A stretch of 64,000 nt of DNA, from NCBI RefSeq assembly GCF_001908105.1, contig NZ_MKGQ01000002.1:124001-188000 (forward strand), given 5' to 3'. Of the stretch, positions 20,083 through 29,435 are shown piece by piece. Each line of letters begins with the position of its first letter. The stretch's first letter is position 1. Source of the DNA: Xenorhabdus eapokensis. GTDB lineage: Bacteria; Pseudomonadota; Gammaproteobacteria; Enterobacterales; Enterobacteriaceae. The notes under the pieces are model-generated. The model searched no databases. It was not told the origin of the DNA and was given only the letters and a program-made list of their open reading frames with translations. The position numbers and the translations under genes were made by a program.

Positions 20083-20375
20083 TGATTTATGCGGTCAAAT
20101 TTAGGGAAGATGCTGCAAAAGAGTGGGCTAGACTGGATAGCACTATTCAGCGACAATTTGCTAAGAAACTAAAGAAGTTATGTGAAAATCCACATATTCC
20201 TTCTCTTAAACTCAGTGGAATGCCCAATTGTTATAAAGTAAAATTACGTGCTTCTGGTTTTAGGCTTGTTTATCAGGTAATTGATGATAAATTAATTATT
20301 GCTGTTGTTGCCGTTGGTAAACGTGAACGGAATGAAGTTTATCGGTTGGCTATTAATCGTATTTCGGAACCATAA
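20082..20375 (+). CDS. StbE/RelE-family mRNA interferase toxin
   Basis: A 97-residue basic protein with the RelE/ParE fold: KFREDAAKEWARLD at the N-terminus, LKLSGMPNCYKVKLRASGFRLVYQV in the centre and VVAVGKRERNEVY near the C-terminus. The conserved Arg and Tyr positions of RelE-like RNases are present (R in ASGFRLVY and KRERNEVY). Predicted to cleave ribosome-bound mRNA when the antitoxin is degraded. The start at 20082 overlaps the antitoxin stop. Confidence 0.88.
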   Translation: MIYAVKFREDAAKEWARLDSTIQRQFAKKLKKLCENPHIPSLKLSGMPNCYKVKLRASGFRLVYQVIDDKLIIAVVAVGKRERNEVYRLAINRISEP

Positions 20376-20465
20376 ATTTATCATAATTAATGATGGATGA
20401 CAGTGTTTATCATAAAAAAGACAAACTCCATTATTTTAAATAGAGCTTGTCAGTGGACTGAAATG

Positions 20466-21374
20466 CTAACCCAACTTTTGCAGAGTATGCTCAATTGCCT
20501 GACGCAACAATTCACGGTCGTGACGGTAAGGGATATCCTGTGCTTCCAAAACCCGTTGTGTCACAACGCGGTCATTGAAAGGGCTGATATCGGTACGCGG
20601 GCCGACAATCAGCGCATGAATCATCTTGCGGCCAATCTTGTTCTCCATGATGGCAAGTTTATCTTTTAATGATAGATTGGCCGCAGCGTGGCTGAGTTCT
20701 TTCCCTAAGTTACCGATATAAATCATGTTCGCATTACTGCGTCGTAAGGATTGGGTTAAATCTTCCAATAGCAACAATGGCATTAGGCTGGTGAAAAAGC
20801 TGCCAGGGCCGATCAAAATCAAATCGGCTTGCTCAATAGCATCCAGTGCCTCTTTAGTGGCATTGACATGAGGGTAAAGCGAGAGTTCCTGTGGTACACA
20901 ATTGAGCTGATCGATATTCACTTCACCATATACGGTATTACCTTGATCATCGACTGCCATTAAATCAACTGATTGCTCGGACATAGGAATCAATTGTGCA
21001 TTAACTTTCAGTAGATTGCGGATCAGGTTAATGGCCTCAAGAGGACGGACACTTAAATGATCCAGCGCTTTCAACATCAAATTGCCTAAATTATGTCCGG
21101 CCAATTCGCCATTGCCACTGAACCGATATTCAAACATGGCAGAAGCAATGGTCGGTTCCGTGATTAACTGATTGAGGCAATTGCGCATATCTCCCCAGGC
21201 AATCCCGCCTTCCGAACGTCGTATTCTACCGGTTGAACCACCATTGTCCGTTGTCGTGACAATTCCTGTCAGACGTGCTCCGAGGGAGGAAAGGGAAGAC
21301 ATAACGCGTCCAAGTCCATGACCACCGCCGAGGGCGACAACGCGATCTAAATCAGCTAATGTGCGATTTCGCAT
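20466..21374 (-). CDS. ybhK: YvcK/YbhK-family gluconeogenesis and cell-shape factor
   Basis: A 302-residue protein almost identical in layout to E. coli YbhK. It has the Rossmann-like CofD fold: [19 protein letters not shown] at the N-terminus, [14 protein letters not shown], and [19 protein letters not shown] near residue 190. In Bacillus the homologue YvcK binds UDP-sugars and supports growth on gluconeogenic carbon; the enterobacterial role is not settled. It is divergent from moaA, as in E. coli. Confidence 0.94.
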   Translation of the reverse strand: MRNRTLADLDRVVALGGGHGLGRVMSSLSSLGARLTGIVTTTDNGGSTGRIRRSEGGIAWGDMRNCLNQLITEPTIASAMFEYRFSGNGELAGHNLGNLMLKALDHLSVRPLEAINLIRNLLKVNAQLIPMSEQSVDLMAVDDQGNTVYGEVNIDQLNCVPQELSLYPHVNATKEALDAIEQADLILIGPGSFFTSLMPLLLLEDLTQSLRRSNANMIYIGNLGKELSHAAANLSLKDKLAIMENKIGRKMIHALIVGPRTDISPFNDRVVTQRVLEAQDIPYRHDRELLRQAIEHTLQKLG

Positions 21375-21534
21375 AGGATTCCTGTTACTGGCTAAACGTA
21401 GGGGCTTTAGTAAATCTCGTGTAATTTATCATAAAATATGATGCATTCAGAAATTGATGTGATTTTATGCGATCTTTGCGCATGGCAGCTTAAAAACATC
21501 GCAGGGAATTTGATATTATCGCGATCAGCTAACT

Positions 21535-21558
21535 CGTTGTGTAATAAGATATATATCG
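21535..21558. promoter_or_regulatory. Candidate ModE site upstream of moaA
   Basis: CGTTGTGT, 8 bases, then ATATATCG: the same geometry as the modA operator at 5046-5069, with half sites 1 and 3 bases different. E. coli moaA is activated by ModE from a comparable position. This is inference from similarity. Confidence 0.5.
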
Positions 21559-21655
21559 GATCTGATATTAGCTTTTTGTTATCTTAACGGTTAGAATCTT
21601 CGGCGGGCATGCCGCCACTCGCGCAATGATTCATATAAAAATTTAACTGATATTA

Positions 21656-21771
21656 ACTCCTAGCCTCTGTATCTAAGTCGCTGTATCACATTGATATGAT
21701 GCTCTGGCCGTGGCTCCTGAGTCACCAGGATGCAAGGTAGAAATGCCAGCATCTCCCGTACTTGGAAGGTG
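21656..21771 (+). promoter_or_regulatory. Molybdenum cofactor (Moco) riboswitch
   Basis: The leader of moaA contains the conserved blocks of the moaA-type Moco RNA motif in order: ACTCCTAGCCTCTG at 21656, CTCTGGCCGTG near 21702, GTCACCAGGATGCAAGG near 21721 and the CCAGCATCTCCCGTACTTGGAAGG block ending just before the gene. Helix pairs such as GATGC/GCATC are visible. In E. coli this RNA lowers moaA translation when cofactor is plentiful. The 3' end covers the ribosome-binding region (GGAAGG). Confidence 0.92.
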
Positions 21772-21776
21772 TTATT

Positions 21777-22757
21777 GTGGAACAACTTGTAGATGCATTC
21801 TCGCGCAAATTCTATTATTTGAGATTGTCTATTACCGATGTGTGTAACTTCCGTTGCACGTATTGCCTGCCTGATGGATACCGGCCTCATGGCCATAAAT
21901 CATTCCTTTCCCTGCCAGAAATTCGTCGTGTTAGCAGGGCATTTGCTGAACTTGGCACAGAAAAAATTCGTTTAACGGGGGGAGAACCCACCATGCGCCG
22001 CGATTTCTGCGATATCATCGCTGCGGTTCATGAAAATCCGCAAATCAAAAAAATTGCTGTCACAACGAATGGTTACCGTATGGAGCGGGATGTTTCCCAA
22101 TGGAAATCGGCTGGCCTGACAGCGATTAACGTGAGTGTTGATAGTTTGGATCCTCGCCAATTTTACGCCATTACCGGACAAGATAAATTTTTCCAGATTA
22201 TGCGTGGTATTGACACGGCTTTTGAGGCAGGCTTCAACACAGTGAAAATCAATGTCGTGTTGATGAAGAATGTGAATGATACCCACCTGCCTGCCTTCCT
22301 TGATTGGATTAAACATCGTCATATCCAGTTGCGTTTTATTGAATTGATGGAAACGGGGGAAGGTCGTGCCATTTTTCATCGTCATCATCTTTCTGGAGAA
22401 GTGATCCGCCGCCAACTGCTACAACAGGGGTGGCAACAACAGCAACGTGCGCGAAGTGATGGGCCGGCTAAAGTTTTTCGTCATCCCGATTATCAGGGAG
22501 AAATTGGCCTTATCATGCCGTATGAAAAAGATTTTTGCCAAAGCTGCAACCGTCTGAGGGTATCCGCTATTGGCAATCTTCATTTGTGCTTATTTGGTGA
22601 ACAGGGTATTCCATTGCGTGATTTATTGTCTGATGATGCATCATTGGATGCTCTGAAACTCCGTATTCAAGGTGGATTGCGTTATAAACGTGAAACTCAC
22701 TTTTTATATCAAGGGGACAGCGGGATCACCCCGAACCTTTCTTTTATTGGCGGCTAG
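21777..22757 (+). CDS. moaA: GTP 3',8-cyclase, radical SAM enzyme of molybdopterin synthesis
   Basis: A 326-residue enzyme that starts cofactor synthesis by cyclising GTP. The N-terminal radical SAM cluster motif is CNFRCTYC (near residue 24); the C-terminal substrate-binding cluster motif is [10 protein letters not shown] with a third Cys in LHLCLFG. The C-terminus ends in GG as required for activation. The start is a GTG at 21777 after GGAAGG; it aligns with the E. coli N-terminus. Moco riboswitch in the leader. Confidence 0.96.
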   Translation: MEQLVDAFSRKFYYLRLSITDVCNFRCTYCLPDGYRPHGHKSFLSLPEIRRVSRAFAELGTEKIRLTGGEPTMRRDFCDIIAAVHENPQIKKIAVTTNGYRMERDVSQWKSAGLTAINVSVDSLDPRQFYAITGQDKFFQIMRGIDTAFEAGFNTVKINVVLMKNVNDTHLPAFLDWIKHRHIQLRFIELMETGEGRAIFHRHHLSGEVIRRQLLQQGWQQQQRARSDGPAKVFRHPDYQGEIGLIMPYEKDFCQSCNRLRVSAIGNLHLCLFGEQGIPLRDLLSDDASLDALKLRIQGGLRYKRETHFLYQGDSGITPNLSFIGG

Positions 22758-22790
22758 CTTGATTGCAAAATTTATTTTCAGGAGCAAAGA

Positions 22791-23270
22791 ATGTCTCAAT
22801 TGACCCATATCACGACTTCGGGTGAAGCGCATATGGTGGATATTTCTGCCAAATCAGAAACTGTGCGTGAAGCACGGGCAGAAGCCTTTATTGAAATGCA
22901 GGCTGAAACCTTAGCCATGATTATCGCGGGTGATCACCATAAAGGGGATGTTTTTGCCACTGCCCGTATCGCAGGTATTCAGGCGGCGAAACGGACGTGG
23001 GAATTGATCCCGCTGTGCCATCCGCTGTTGCTGAGTAAAGTAGAAGTCCGGCTGGAAGCCCAAACAGAACATAATCGTGTCAGAATCGAATCCTGTTGCC
23101 GCCTGGCGGGGAAAACAGGTGTGGAAATGGAAGCTTTGACAGCGGTATCTGTGGCCGCTTTGACCATTTATGACATGTGCAAAGCGGTACAAAAAGATAT
23201 GGTCATCGGGCCTGTGCGTCTGTTAGAAAAAAGGGGTGGCAAATCAGGAAATTTTAGGGTGGAGGCATGA
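22791..23270 (+). CDS. moaC: Cyclic pyranopterin monophosphate synthase
   Basis: A 159-residue enzyme that converts the MoaA product into cPMP. The conserved [10 protein letters not shown] block and the MCKAVQKDM segment (catalytic Asp/Lys region) are present. It follows moaA directly, with no moaB between them, unlike E. coli. AGGAG lies before the ATG. It overlaps moaD by 4 nt. Confidence 0.97.
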   Translation: MSQLTHITTSGEAHMVDISAKSETVREARAEAFIEMQAETLAMIIAGDHHKGDVFATARIAGIQAAKRTWELIPLCHPLLLSKVEVRLEAQTEHNRVRIESCCRLAGKTGVEMEALTAVSVAALTIYDMCKAVQKDMVIGPVRLLEKRGGKSGNFRVEA

Positions 23271-23512
23271 TAAAGGTACTGTTTTTTGCGCAAGTCCGCG
23301 AGCTGGTGGGAACAGATTCACTAGAACTGCCTCATGACTACTCAACGGTAGCGCATCTTCGTCATGCACTGACTGAAAAGGGAGAACGATGGGCATTGGC
23401 ATTGGAAGAAGGCAAAGTGTTGTCTGCCGTCAATCAATCTTTTGTCCACGCTGAACATACCCTGAATGATGGTGATGAAGTGGCTTTTTTTCCACCTGTT
23501 ACGGGGGGATAA
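23267..23512 (+). CDS. moaD: Molybdopterin synthase sulfur-carrier subunit
   Basis: An 81-residue ubiquitin-like protein ending in the required Gly-Gly (PPVTGG), which MoeB adenylates and which then carries the thiocarboxylate sulfur to molybdopterin. It overlaps moaC and is 2 nt from moaE. moeB is also in the window (53236-53991). Confidence 0.96.
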   Translation: MIKVLFFAQVRELVGTDSLELPHDYSTVAHLRHALTEKGERWALALEEGKVLSAVNQSFVHAEHTLNDGDEVAFFPPVTGG

Positions 23513-23514
23513 AA

Positions 23515-23967
23515 ATGGAAAATACGCGGATCAGTGTCCAACAGGAGGCATTTGATGTTGGTGAAGAATATCAATGGCTCTCGCAAGGTGATGAAGATGG
23601 TGCTGTTGTGACTTTTACCGGAAAAGTTCGTAACCATAACTTGGGAGACACCGTTAAGGCACTGACATTGGAGCATTATGCTGGCATGACAGAAAAAATG
23701 TTGCAGGGCATTGTGGCCGAAGCTCGCCAACGTTGGTCATTGCAACGAGTCAGCATTATTCATCGTATTGGCGAATTGTGCCCAGGGGATGAGATCGTAT
23801 TGGTTGGTGTCACCGGTTCTCACCGCAATATGGCTTTTATGGCGGCTGAATTTATCATGGATTATCTGAAAACTAAGGCACCATTCTGGAAAAAAGAATC
23901 GCTTGTAGAGGGAGAGCGTTGGGTAGAGGCAAGGCAGAGTGATCAGGATGCGGTAAGCCGCTGGTAA
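23515..23967 (+). CDS. moaE: Molybdopterin synthase catalytic subunit
   Basis: A 150-residue subunit that transfers two sulfurs to cPMP. Typical segments: GAVVTFTGKVRNHN near residue 37, LEHYAGMTEKML, HRIGELCPGDEIVLVGV and the active-site lysine region LKTKAPFWKKE. Last gene of moaACDE. Confidence 0.96.
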   Translation: MENTRISVQQEAFDVGEEYQWLSQGDEDGAVVTFTGKVRNHNLGDTVKALTLEHYAGMTEKMLQGIVAEARQRWSLQRVSIIHRIGELCPGDEIVLVGVTGSHRNMAFMAAEFIMDYLKTKAPFWKKESLVEGERWVEARQSDQDAVSRW

Positions 23968-24154
23968 AACAGCATTTGTTGGTTCATTCTGCGGATTATC
24001 ACGAAAACTGGACAAATAAATAATATGTCACTGAAATTGCCATTAATTGGCGGATGGTTTTATTAATGTTCTATGCTAATGTATAACTTTTGAATAGATT
24101 GTTTATTTTTAAACATTCTTAATCCTTAAACATTGTCATGAAAAGGTAATCGTC

Positions 24155-24865
24155 ATGGACCGATATCAACGTTCTAATGGTTCGATTGTCCAGAAAACTG
24201 GTTCTGGTATACAAACTTACATGGCACAAGTCTATGGTTGGATGACTTGTGGCTTGCTGTTAACCGCATTTGTTGCATGGTATGTGGCAAATACCCCTGA
24301 AATTCTATACGCCGTTTTCAGTAGCTCTATTGTTTTCTATGGCTTAATCATCGCACAGCTTGCGCTAGTATTTGTGCTGTCTGGTTTGGTTCATAAAATG
24401 AGTGGGGCACTGGCGACAGGGTTGTTTATGTTGTACTCCATGCTAACGGGGTTAACACTTTCCAGTATCTTTGTGGCTTACACCGCCAGTTCTATTGCCA
24501 GCACATTTGTCGTTTCAGCGGGTATGTTCGGTGCATTGAGCGTTTATGGTTATACCACTAAGCGTAGCCTGAGTGGTCTGGGTAGCTTCCTGTTTATGGG
24601 GCTAATTGGCATTGTTCTGGCTTCGTTGCTAAATATCTGGCTGAAAAGCTCGGCATTGATGTGGGCAATCACCTATATCGGTGTTGTGATTTTTGCTGGC
24701 TTGACGGCATACGATACCCAAAAACTGAAAGAAATGGGTGAACAATTGGATGTTAACGATAAAGAAACCCTGCGCAAGTATTCAATTACTGGTGCATTGA
24801 CTCTATATCTGGACTTCATTAACCTGTTCTTAATGCTGTTACGTATTTTGGGTGATCGCCGATAG
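24155..24865 (+). CDS. ybhL: Bax inhibitor-1 family membrane protein YbhL
   Basis: A 236-residue inner-membrane protein with seven hydrophobic helices and the BI-1/TMBIM pattern (GLTLSSIFVAYTASSI, LTAYDTQKLKEMG, ALTLYLDFINLFLMLLRILG). Very close to E. coli YbhL and in the same neighbourhood. Members are thought to be pH-dependent calcium leak channels; the role in bacteria is unclear. A strong terminator follows. Confidence 0.93.
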   Translation: MDRYQRSNGSIVQKTGSGIQTYMAQVYGWMTCGLLLTAFVAWYVANTPEILYAVFSSSIVFYGLIIAQLALVFVLSGLVHKMSGALATGLFMLYSMLTGLTLSSIFVAYTASSIASTFVVSAGMFGALSVYGYTTKRSLSGLGSFLFMGLIGIVLASLLNIWLKSSALMWAITYIGVVIFAGLTAYDTQKLKEMGEQLDVNDKETLRKYSITGALTLYLDFINLFLMLLRILGDRR

Positions 24866-24895
24866 TCACTGATAGATTAAATGATTTTTTGATAT

Positions 24896-24922
24896 AAAAA
24901 CCCTGTTTTGTCAGGGTTTTTT
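24896..24922 (+). terminator. Rho-independent terminator after ybhL
   Basis: CCCTG / CAGGG stem extended by A/T pairs, 6-nt loop, then a run of seven T. Confidence 0.9.
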
Positions 24923-24991
24923 TAATAGTTATTTCACCTTTATCGAATCAAACAATGATAAGTTCATAATCAATATTGGTCTTGGGGAAAA

Positions 24992-25630
24992 TCATATAGA
25001 CAGAAATAACAACCGGACAGCAAACCCAATCAATACTATTCCCATTACTCGTTCAAACCAATAACCTTTCTGTATGAATTTATTACGAATCAATGCATTT
25101 GAGAAAATGATACTCACCAACACAAACCAGACAGCATTGACTACACACATCCAAAGACCATAGAAGACTTGTATCAGAATAGGTGTATTACTACTCACTA
25201 CGGTTGTGAAAACGGCCAAAAAGAACAATGTCGCCTTAGGATTAAGGGCATTGGTCATAAACCCCATCAGAAATGCTTTCCATCTACTCTGTGAGGCCAA
25301 ACTAATTCCTTCACCCTCTAAGGTATCCAAATTAGCAGGTTTACTTCTGATAAATTTGATACCAAGCCACGCGATATAAATTGCACCAACGAGTTTTGCC
25401 ACTTCCATCAACCACGGAGTGGCATGCATTAATGCACTAACTCCCACTAGTGTATAGATAACATGTATTGATATTCCCGCTCCAATACCTACTGCCGTAC
25501 ATATCCCTGCCCAACATCCAAATCTTACACTCTGCCGTATAGTTACCGCAAAATCTGGACCTGGAGCAACTACTGCCAGGAAATGAATCACAGCCAGCCC
25601 CAGAAATTCCCCCCAATAGTTAGACAACAT
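24992..25630 (-). CDS. LysE/RhtB-family amino acid exporter
   Basis: A 212-residue inner-membrane protein with six helices and the LysE signature near the N-terminus (HFLAVVAPGPDFAVTIRQSVRFG) plus NALNPKATLFF around residue 135. Such proteins export amino acids or derivatives. The ATG at 25630 is preferred over an upstream one, because GGAG lies 6 nt in front and the N-terminus then fits the family. It directly follows the 2-oxoglutarate oxygenase and the AlaX gene on the same strand, which hints at export of a modified amino acid. Confidence 0.88.
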   Translation of the reverse strand: MLSNYWGEFLGLAVIHFLAVVAPGPDFAVTIRQSVRFGCWAGICTAVGIGAGISIHVIYTLVGVSALMHATPWLMEVAKLVGAIYIAWLGIKFIRSKPANLDTLEGEGISLASQSRWKAFLMGFMTNALNPKATLFFLAVFTTVVSSNTPILIQVFYGLWMCVVNAVWFVLVSIIFSNALIRNKFIQKGYWFERVMGIVLIGFAVRLLFLSI

Positions 25631-25631
25631 A

Positions 25632-26087
25632 TCAACTCCAGAATGACAATAGATTTTCTGTTCCACAATAGCCTATAAAACAAGACAGACTCAAACGTAG
25701 ATCATCGACACCAGCAGTCACAGAGTGCATACATCGAGAATTAAAGATCAAAAGATCACCTATCTCTGGTCGAATCTCTAGTGCTGGTTCACCAAGCAAA
25801 TAAGGCTCAATCCCATAACTATCACCACGCATAGCATCAAATTCTTCTGTAGAGAGTTCATCCTTCCAAATTTGTAAGGCTCCACCTTCACTGGGCATAG
25901 AAAGATAAACATTAGCTGCAAACTGAGCTTGAAGACTTTTAGCCTTAAAGCTATCAGGGGCATCCTTAGCAAAAATGTCATGGTGTGCAAGAAAAGTGAC
26001 CCCAGGTATGACTACCCTCGATAATCCCACATACATTTTCTTACCATAAAGTGTTTTCAATTTGGGCACCAGCAGGCCAAAACTCAT
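25632..26087 (-). CDS. 2-oxoglutarate/Fe(II) oxygenase, C-terminal catalytic part (probably disrupted gene)
   Basis: A 151-residue polypeptide with the facial triad: His35-x-Asp37 (LAHHDIF), distal His121 (CMHSVTAG) and the 2-oxoglutarate-binding Arg131 (RLSLSCFIGY). The overall pattern resembles free amino acid hydroxylases of the BesD/SyrP-like group; the Asp in HxD points to hydroxylation rather than halogenation. It is shorter than that family (about 240-260 residues). A 40-codon ORF directly upstream looks like the missing N-terminus in another frame, overlapping by ATGA. Either the gene has lost a middle segment and frame, or two coupled pieces are made. Confidence 0.7.
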   Translation of the reverse strand: MSFGLLVPKLKTLYGKKMYVGLSRVVIPGVTFLAHHDIFAKDAPDSFKAKSLQAQFAANVYLSMPSEGGALQIWKDELSTEEFDAMRGDSYGIEPYLLGEPALEIRPEIGDLLIFNSRCMHSVTAGVDDLRLSLSCFIGYCGTENLLSFWS

Positions 26088-26206
26088 CTAAAATGCATCT
26101 CAGCTAACAAATTAGGTACAAATTGTTTTACACGTATAACTAAAATTTCCTTATCTGCAAGCTTTTTCAGACATGTCGCATCAAGGCAATCAACTTCTAT
26201 AATCAT
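26084..26206 (-). CDS. N-terminal fragment of the oxygenase in a different frame
   Basis: A 40-residue ORF, starting MIIEVDCLDATCLKK and containing DKEILVIRVKQFVPNLLAEM, like the N-terminal beta strand and helix of 2-oxoglutarate oxygenases. AAGGA precedes its ATG. Its stop TGA overlaps the ATG of the 151-residue C-terminal part (ATGA), and the codon before that ATG, in its own frame, is TAG. This is either the relic of a frameshift with deletion or an unusual split gene. Confidence 0.5.
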   Translation of the reverse strand: MIIEVDCLDATCLKKLADKEILVIRVKQFVPNLLAEMHFR

Positions 26207-26259
26207 AATATCCTTTTATTTTATTTACTGGTGATTTTTAGAAACAATATATTAAATTG

Positions 26260-26892
26260 TCAGGCTACATCATAATGTACTATTAAATTGCCCTTCTTTA
26301 TTTTAACCTCCTGCACTTTAATATTTCCTAGTTGTCCTAGAGATGTTACGTGGGTACCACCACAAAGGTAAGGCGTAAAATGACCAAAACTAACTTCTCG
26401 AAATCCATCATTTCGTTGAACTACTTTGCATGGTAGATCCTGTCTAATATAATTTTCACATATCGTTTGAATATGCTTTTCCGATACACTTTGAGCATTC
26501 ACACCCGGCTTAAATACTATTCTTCCTTCACCCGGCCAATGATGAGCTTTAATCGGATGCCACATCATAAGCTCAACTACATGCCCAATAAGATGCCCAG
26601 CAGAATGCAGCCGCGAATATAATTGGCGTCGTTCAATATCAACACGAGCAAAAGCATTTCCCAAAGCCACAGGTTTTGTCGTTAAGTGGACAATGTCACC
26701 ATCTTCCACATTCACGTGAACTACTTCAACTTCATTAAGCCAGCCTATATCGCTGGGTTGTCCCCCTCCTTGAGGATGAAATATTGTAGACTTCAACCAA
26801 GTGGAATAACATCCATTATCACGAGGAATACAACCAATCACTTCAACATTATCAGTCAGTGCTTGATTTGATAAATAATTACGCTCCGTCAT
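26260..26892 (-). CDS. AlaX-type alanyl-tRNA editing domain protein
   Basis: A 210-residue free-standing editing domain of the ThrRS/AlaRS second additional domain family. The zinc/active-site motifs are RLHSAGHL (His96, His100) and CGGTHV (Cys177, His181). The N-terminal FHPQGGGQPSD segment, typical of AlaX-M, is also present. Such proteins remove wrong amino acids (Ser, Gly or a non-protein amino acid) from tRNA. Grouped with a hydroxylase and an exporter, it may protect the cell from an unusual amino acid; that link is inference. AT-rich compared with ybh genes. Confidence 0.88.
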   Translation of the reverse strand: MTERNYLSNQALTDNVEVIGCIPRDNGCYSTWLKSTIFHPQGGGQPSDIGWLNEVEVVHVNVEDGDIVHLTTKPVALGNAFARVDIERRQLYSRLHSAGHLIGHVVELMMWHPIKAHHWPGEGRIVFKPGVNAQSVSEKHIQTICENYIRQDLPCKVVQRNDGFREVSFGHFTPYLCGGTHVTSLGQLGNIKVQEVKIKKGNLIVHYDVA

Positions 26893-27155
26893 ATTTTATT
26901 CTCAGGTATTATTACAATTTAAATATAGTTTTATAATTATTTCAATTTGAACTATCTAAAATATATAATTTGATTTTCTTATGATTTTTTATGGTTTTCT
27001 AAAAAAACTAACACTCATTAGAAAAAAAGTAAAGTAACAACTAGTAAGGATATAATAAGCGATATTGCTATTTTCATTAAAAAATATAATAGAGAATTAT
27101 CCTACGTTTAATGACAGGCAATTCAATTAGGTGGTTTTTCACAGCGTTAAATTTA

Positions 27156-28262
27156 TCAGGCAATCTTATTCCGAAATAGCCGATAAGCGATCCCGCCAGT
27201 TGTTGCAGTAATTACCAATAAAGGCCATAAATTAGGCCAAATAACGGATAAATCCGCCCCTTTCAAATAAATCTGCTTGGTGATGTCGGTAAAATGCCGG
27301 ATTGGATTAATCCAGGTGATGTTTTGTAACCAAACGGGCATATTCTCGACCGGAGAGATATAACCAGAAAGCAAAATAGCGGGCATCATAAACACAAATA
27401 CACCAATAAACGCTTGTTGTTGGGTGGAACAGACAGCAGAAATCAGCAAACCGAAACCCACCAGAGATAAGCCATAAATCACCATACAGCCATAAAATAG
27501 CAGCAAGGAACCCGCGAAAGGAATTTGATAGAACAGTGTTCCAATCAGCAAAACAATGCTTGCTTGCATTGTCGCCACAACGAGTGCCGGAATGGCCTTG
27601 CCAAGGAAAATTTGCCAGGTTGCCAGTGGCGAAACCAGCAACTGATCCAGTGTCCCTTGTTCCCGCTCACGAGCGACTGACAACGCTGTGACAATCAGAA
27701 CACCAATCGTTGTAATCATGGCAACCAGCGACGGCACAACGAACCACTTATAATCCAAATTGGCGTTATACCAGTTACGCACAATAAGTTCGCTATTATT
27801 GAAATTAGGGGCATTTCCCAACCGTTGTTGCTGGTAATTCATCACAATCTGCTGGATATAGTTGGCTGCGATTTGGGCACTGTTTGAATTACGCCCATCC
27901 AACAAAACTTGAATTGATGTTGGGTTATGGTTGGCGAGATCAGCACTGAAATTTTGTGGAAAGCGTACCAGCAGCAGTGCCTTGCGGTTATCCAGAGTGG
28001 GGCGGATCTCTTGCGAACTGGTTAGTAAAATAACATCAGGAAATGCTTTTGATTTTGCCAGCCGTTGGGTTAACTCAATCGATGCCTGCCCTTTATCCTC
28101 ATTATAAATAGCGATGGTGGCGTTTTTGACTTCCAGCGTTGCGGCCCACGGAAACAGGATCATTTGTATAATCACAGTCAAAATCAAAATGTTCCGTGTT
28201 TGCGGTTCTCTCAGAAGAGACTGCAACTCTTTCATGATAAGTGTATACAGACGATAAAACAT
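27156..28262 (-). CDS. ybhR: ABC-2 type efflux permease YbhR
   Basis: A 368-residue permease with one N-terminal helix, a large extracytoplasmic domain (about 50-170) and five C-terminal helices, including the ABC-2 motif [18 protein letters not shown]. With YbhS it forms the membrane part of the YbhGFSR pump, which in E. coli exports cefoperazone, chloramphenicol and Na+/Li+-related substrates. Last gene of the operon, ending in a GC-poor gap of about 260 bases to alaX. Confidence 0.94.
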   Translation of the reverse strand: MFYRLYTLIMKELQSLLREPQTRNILILTVIIQMILFPWAATLEVKNATIAIYNEDKGQASIELTQRLAKSKAFPDVILLTSSQEIRPTLDNRKALLLVRFPQNFSADLANHNPTSIQVLLDGRNSNSAQIAANYIQQIVMNYQQQRLGNAPNFNNSELIVRNWYNANLDYKWFVVPSLVAMITTIGVLIVTALSVAREREQGTLDQLLVSPLATWQIFLGKAIPALVVATMQASIVLLIGTLFYQIPFAGSLLLFYGCMVIYGLSLVGFGLLISAVCSTQQQAFIGVFVFMMPAILLSGYISPVENMPVWLQNITWINPIRHFTDITKQIYLKGADLSVIWPNLWPLLVITATTGGIAYRLFRNKIA

Positions 28263-28274
28263 GCTCTTTCCTTT

Positions 28275-29435
28275 TTAATCCAGATGCCGACGCGTTTTCC
28301 ACGCGGTCAGGCCGATAAAGACGATGGAACTGGCAATCAACAGGAGCAGGTTTGTCAGCAACACAGTGCCAATATTTCCCGCCAGAAAGAGCGTCTGTAG
28401 GCTGCTGACAAAGTAACGTGCAGGTATGACATAAGTCGCAGCCTGAATAAGCACAGGCATACTGTCTATCTCGAAAACAAAACCAGACAACATAATGGCA
28501 GGCAAAAAAGCGGCATTGAGAGAAATCATCGCCGCATTGAACTGATTACGTGTCAGGGTGGAAATCAGTAACCCCATCCCCAGAGCGGTAGCGAGATAAA
28601 GGCTGGAAACTAATGCTAATATCCAGAGTGAGCCGCGATAGGGAACCCCCAGCACAAACACCGTGAATAGCATACAAAGTACCATGACGAAAGATCCCAG
28701 CATTTGATAGGGTAATAATTTGGCGAGCAGCAATTCGGTGCGGGTAACCTGGGTCGAAAGTAGCGCTTCCATAGTGCCGCGTTCCCATTCACGGGCGACG
28801 ACGAGCGAGGTAAGAATTGCGCCGACCACGGTCATAATAATTGAAACAGCACCAGGGATAAGGAAGTGCTGGCTAATGGCGGCGGGATTAAACCAATAGC
28901 GGATTTGTGTATCAATCAAGGGGGGCGTTGCAACCCCACGATTTTGCCCTCGTTGCTGTAACCAGATTTGCCAGATGCCTTTGGTATAGCCCTGCACGAA
29001 ATTGGCGGTATTCGGTTCACTGCCATCGGTAATAACCTGGATGGGAGCATGGCTGTCTGCGCGGGCAAGCTGGGCGTCAAAGTTGACAGGGATGACGATA
29101 ATGCCCCGAATTTGGTTTTCCTGCATTTTTTTGATTAAGAGCTGGCGATTGTCGCTGATGGTGGCATCAATATAGGGCGATCCGGTAAAGACATGCACCA
29201 ATTCACGGGCGTCCTCGCTCTGTTGTTCCATGAGAATACCAAGGCGCAGCTTGCTGGAATCCAGGTTAATGCCGTAACCAAAAATAAAGAGCAACATTAA
29301 AGGGATAACTACCGCAATTAAAGCACTGCTGGGATCACGGACAATTTGCTTAGTTTCCTTGATACAGAGTGCCTTCAATCGACGCCATGAGAAACTGACC
29401 GCTTGCTGGGGTGTTACATGTTCAGAATGACTCAT
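28275..29435 (-). CDS. ybhS: ABC-2 type efflux permease YbhS
   Basis: A 386-residue permease paralogous to YbhR, with the same one-plus-five helix layout and the motif [22 protein letters not shown]. It starts inside the last bases of ybhF (4-nt overlap), so translation is coupled. Member of the ybhGFSR operon. Confidence 0.94.
   Translation of the reverse strand: MSHSEHVTPQQAVSFSWRRLKALCIKETKQIVRDPSSALIAVVIPLMLLFIFGYGINLDSSKLRLGILMEQQSEDARELVHVFTGSPYIDATISDNRQLLIKKMQENQIRGIIVIPVNFDAQLARADSHAPIQVITDGSEPNTANFVQGYTKGIWQIWLQQRGQNRGVATPPLIDTQIRYWFNPAAISQHFLIPGAVSIIMTVVGAILTSLVVAREWERGTMEALLSTQVTRTELLLAKLLPYQMLGSFVMVLCMLFTVFVLGVPYRGSLWILALVSSLYLATALGMGLLISTLTRNQFNAAMISLNAAFLPAIMLSGFVFEIDSMPVLIQAATYVIPARYFVSSLQTLFLAGNIGTVLLTNLLLLIASSIVFIGLTAWKTRRHLD

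Noticed and set aside
25632..26087. Oxygenase as a BesD-like halogenase
   Set aside because: The motif is His-x-Asp; halogenases of that group have Gly or Ala in place of Asp to bind chloride.
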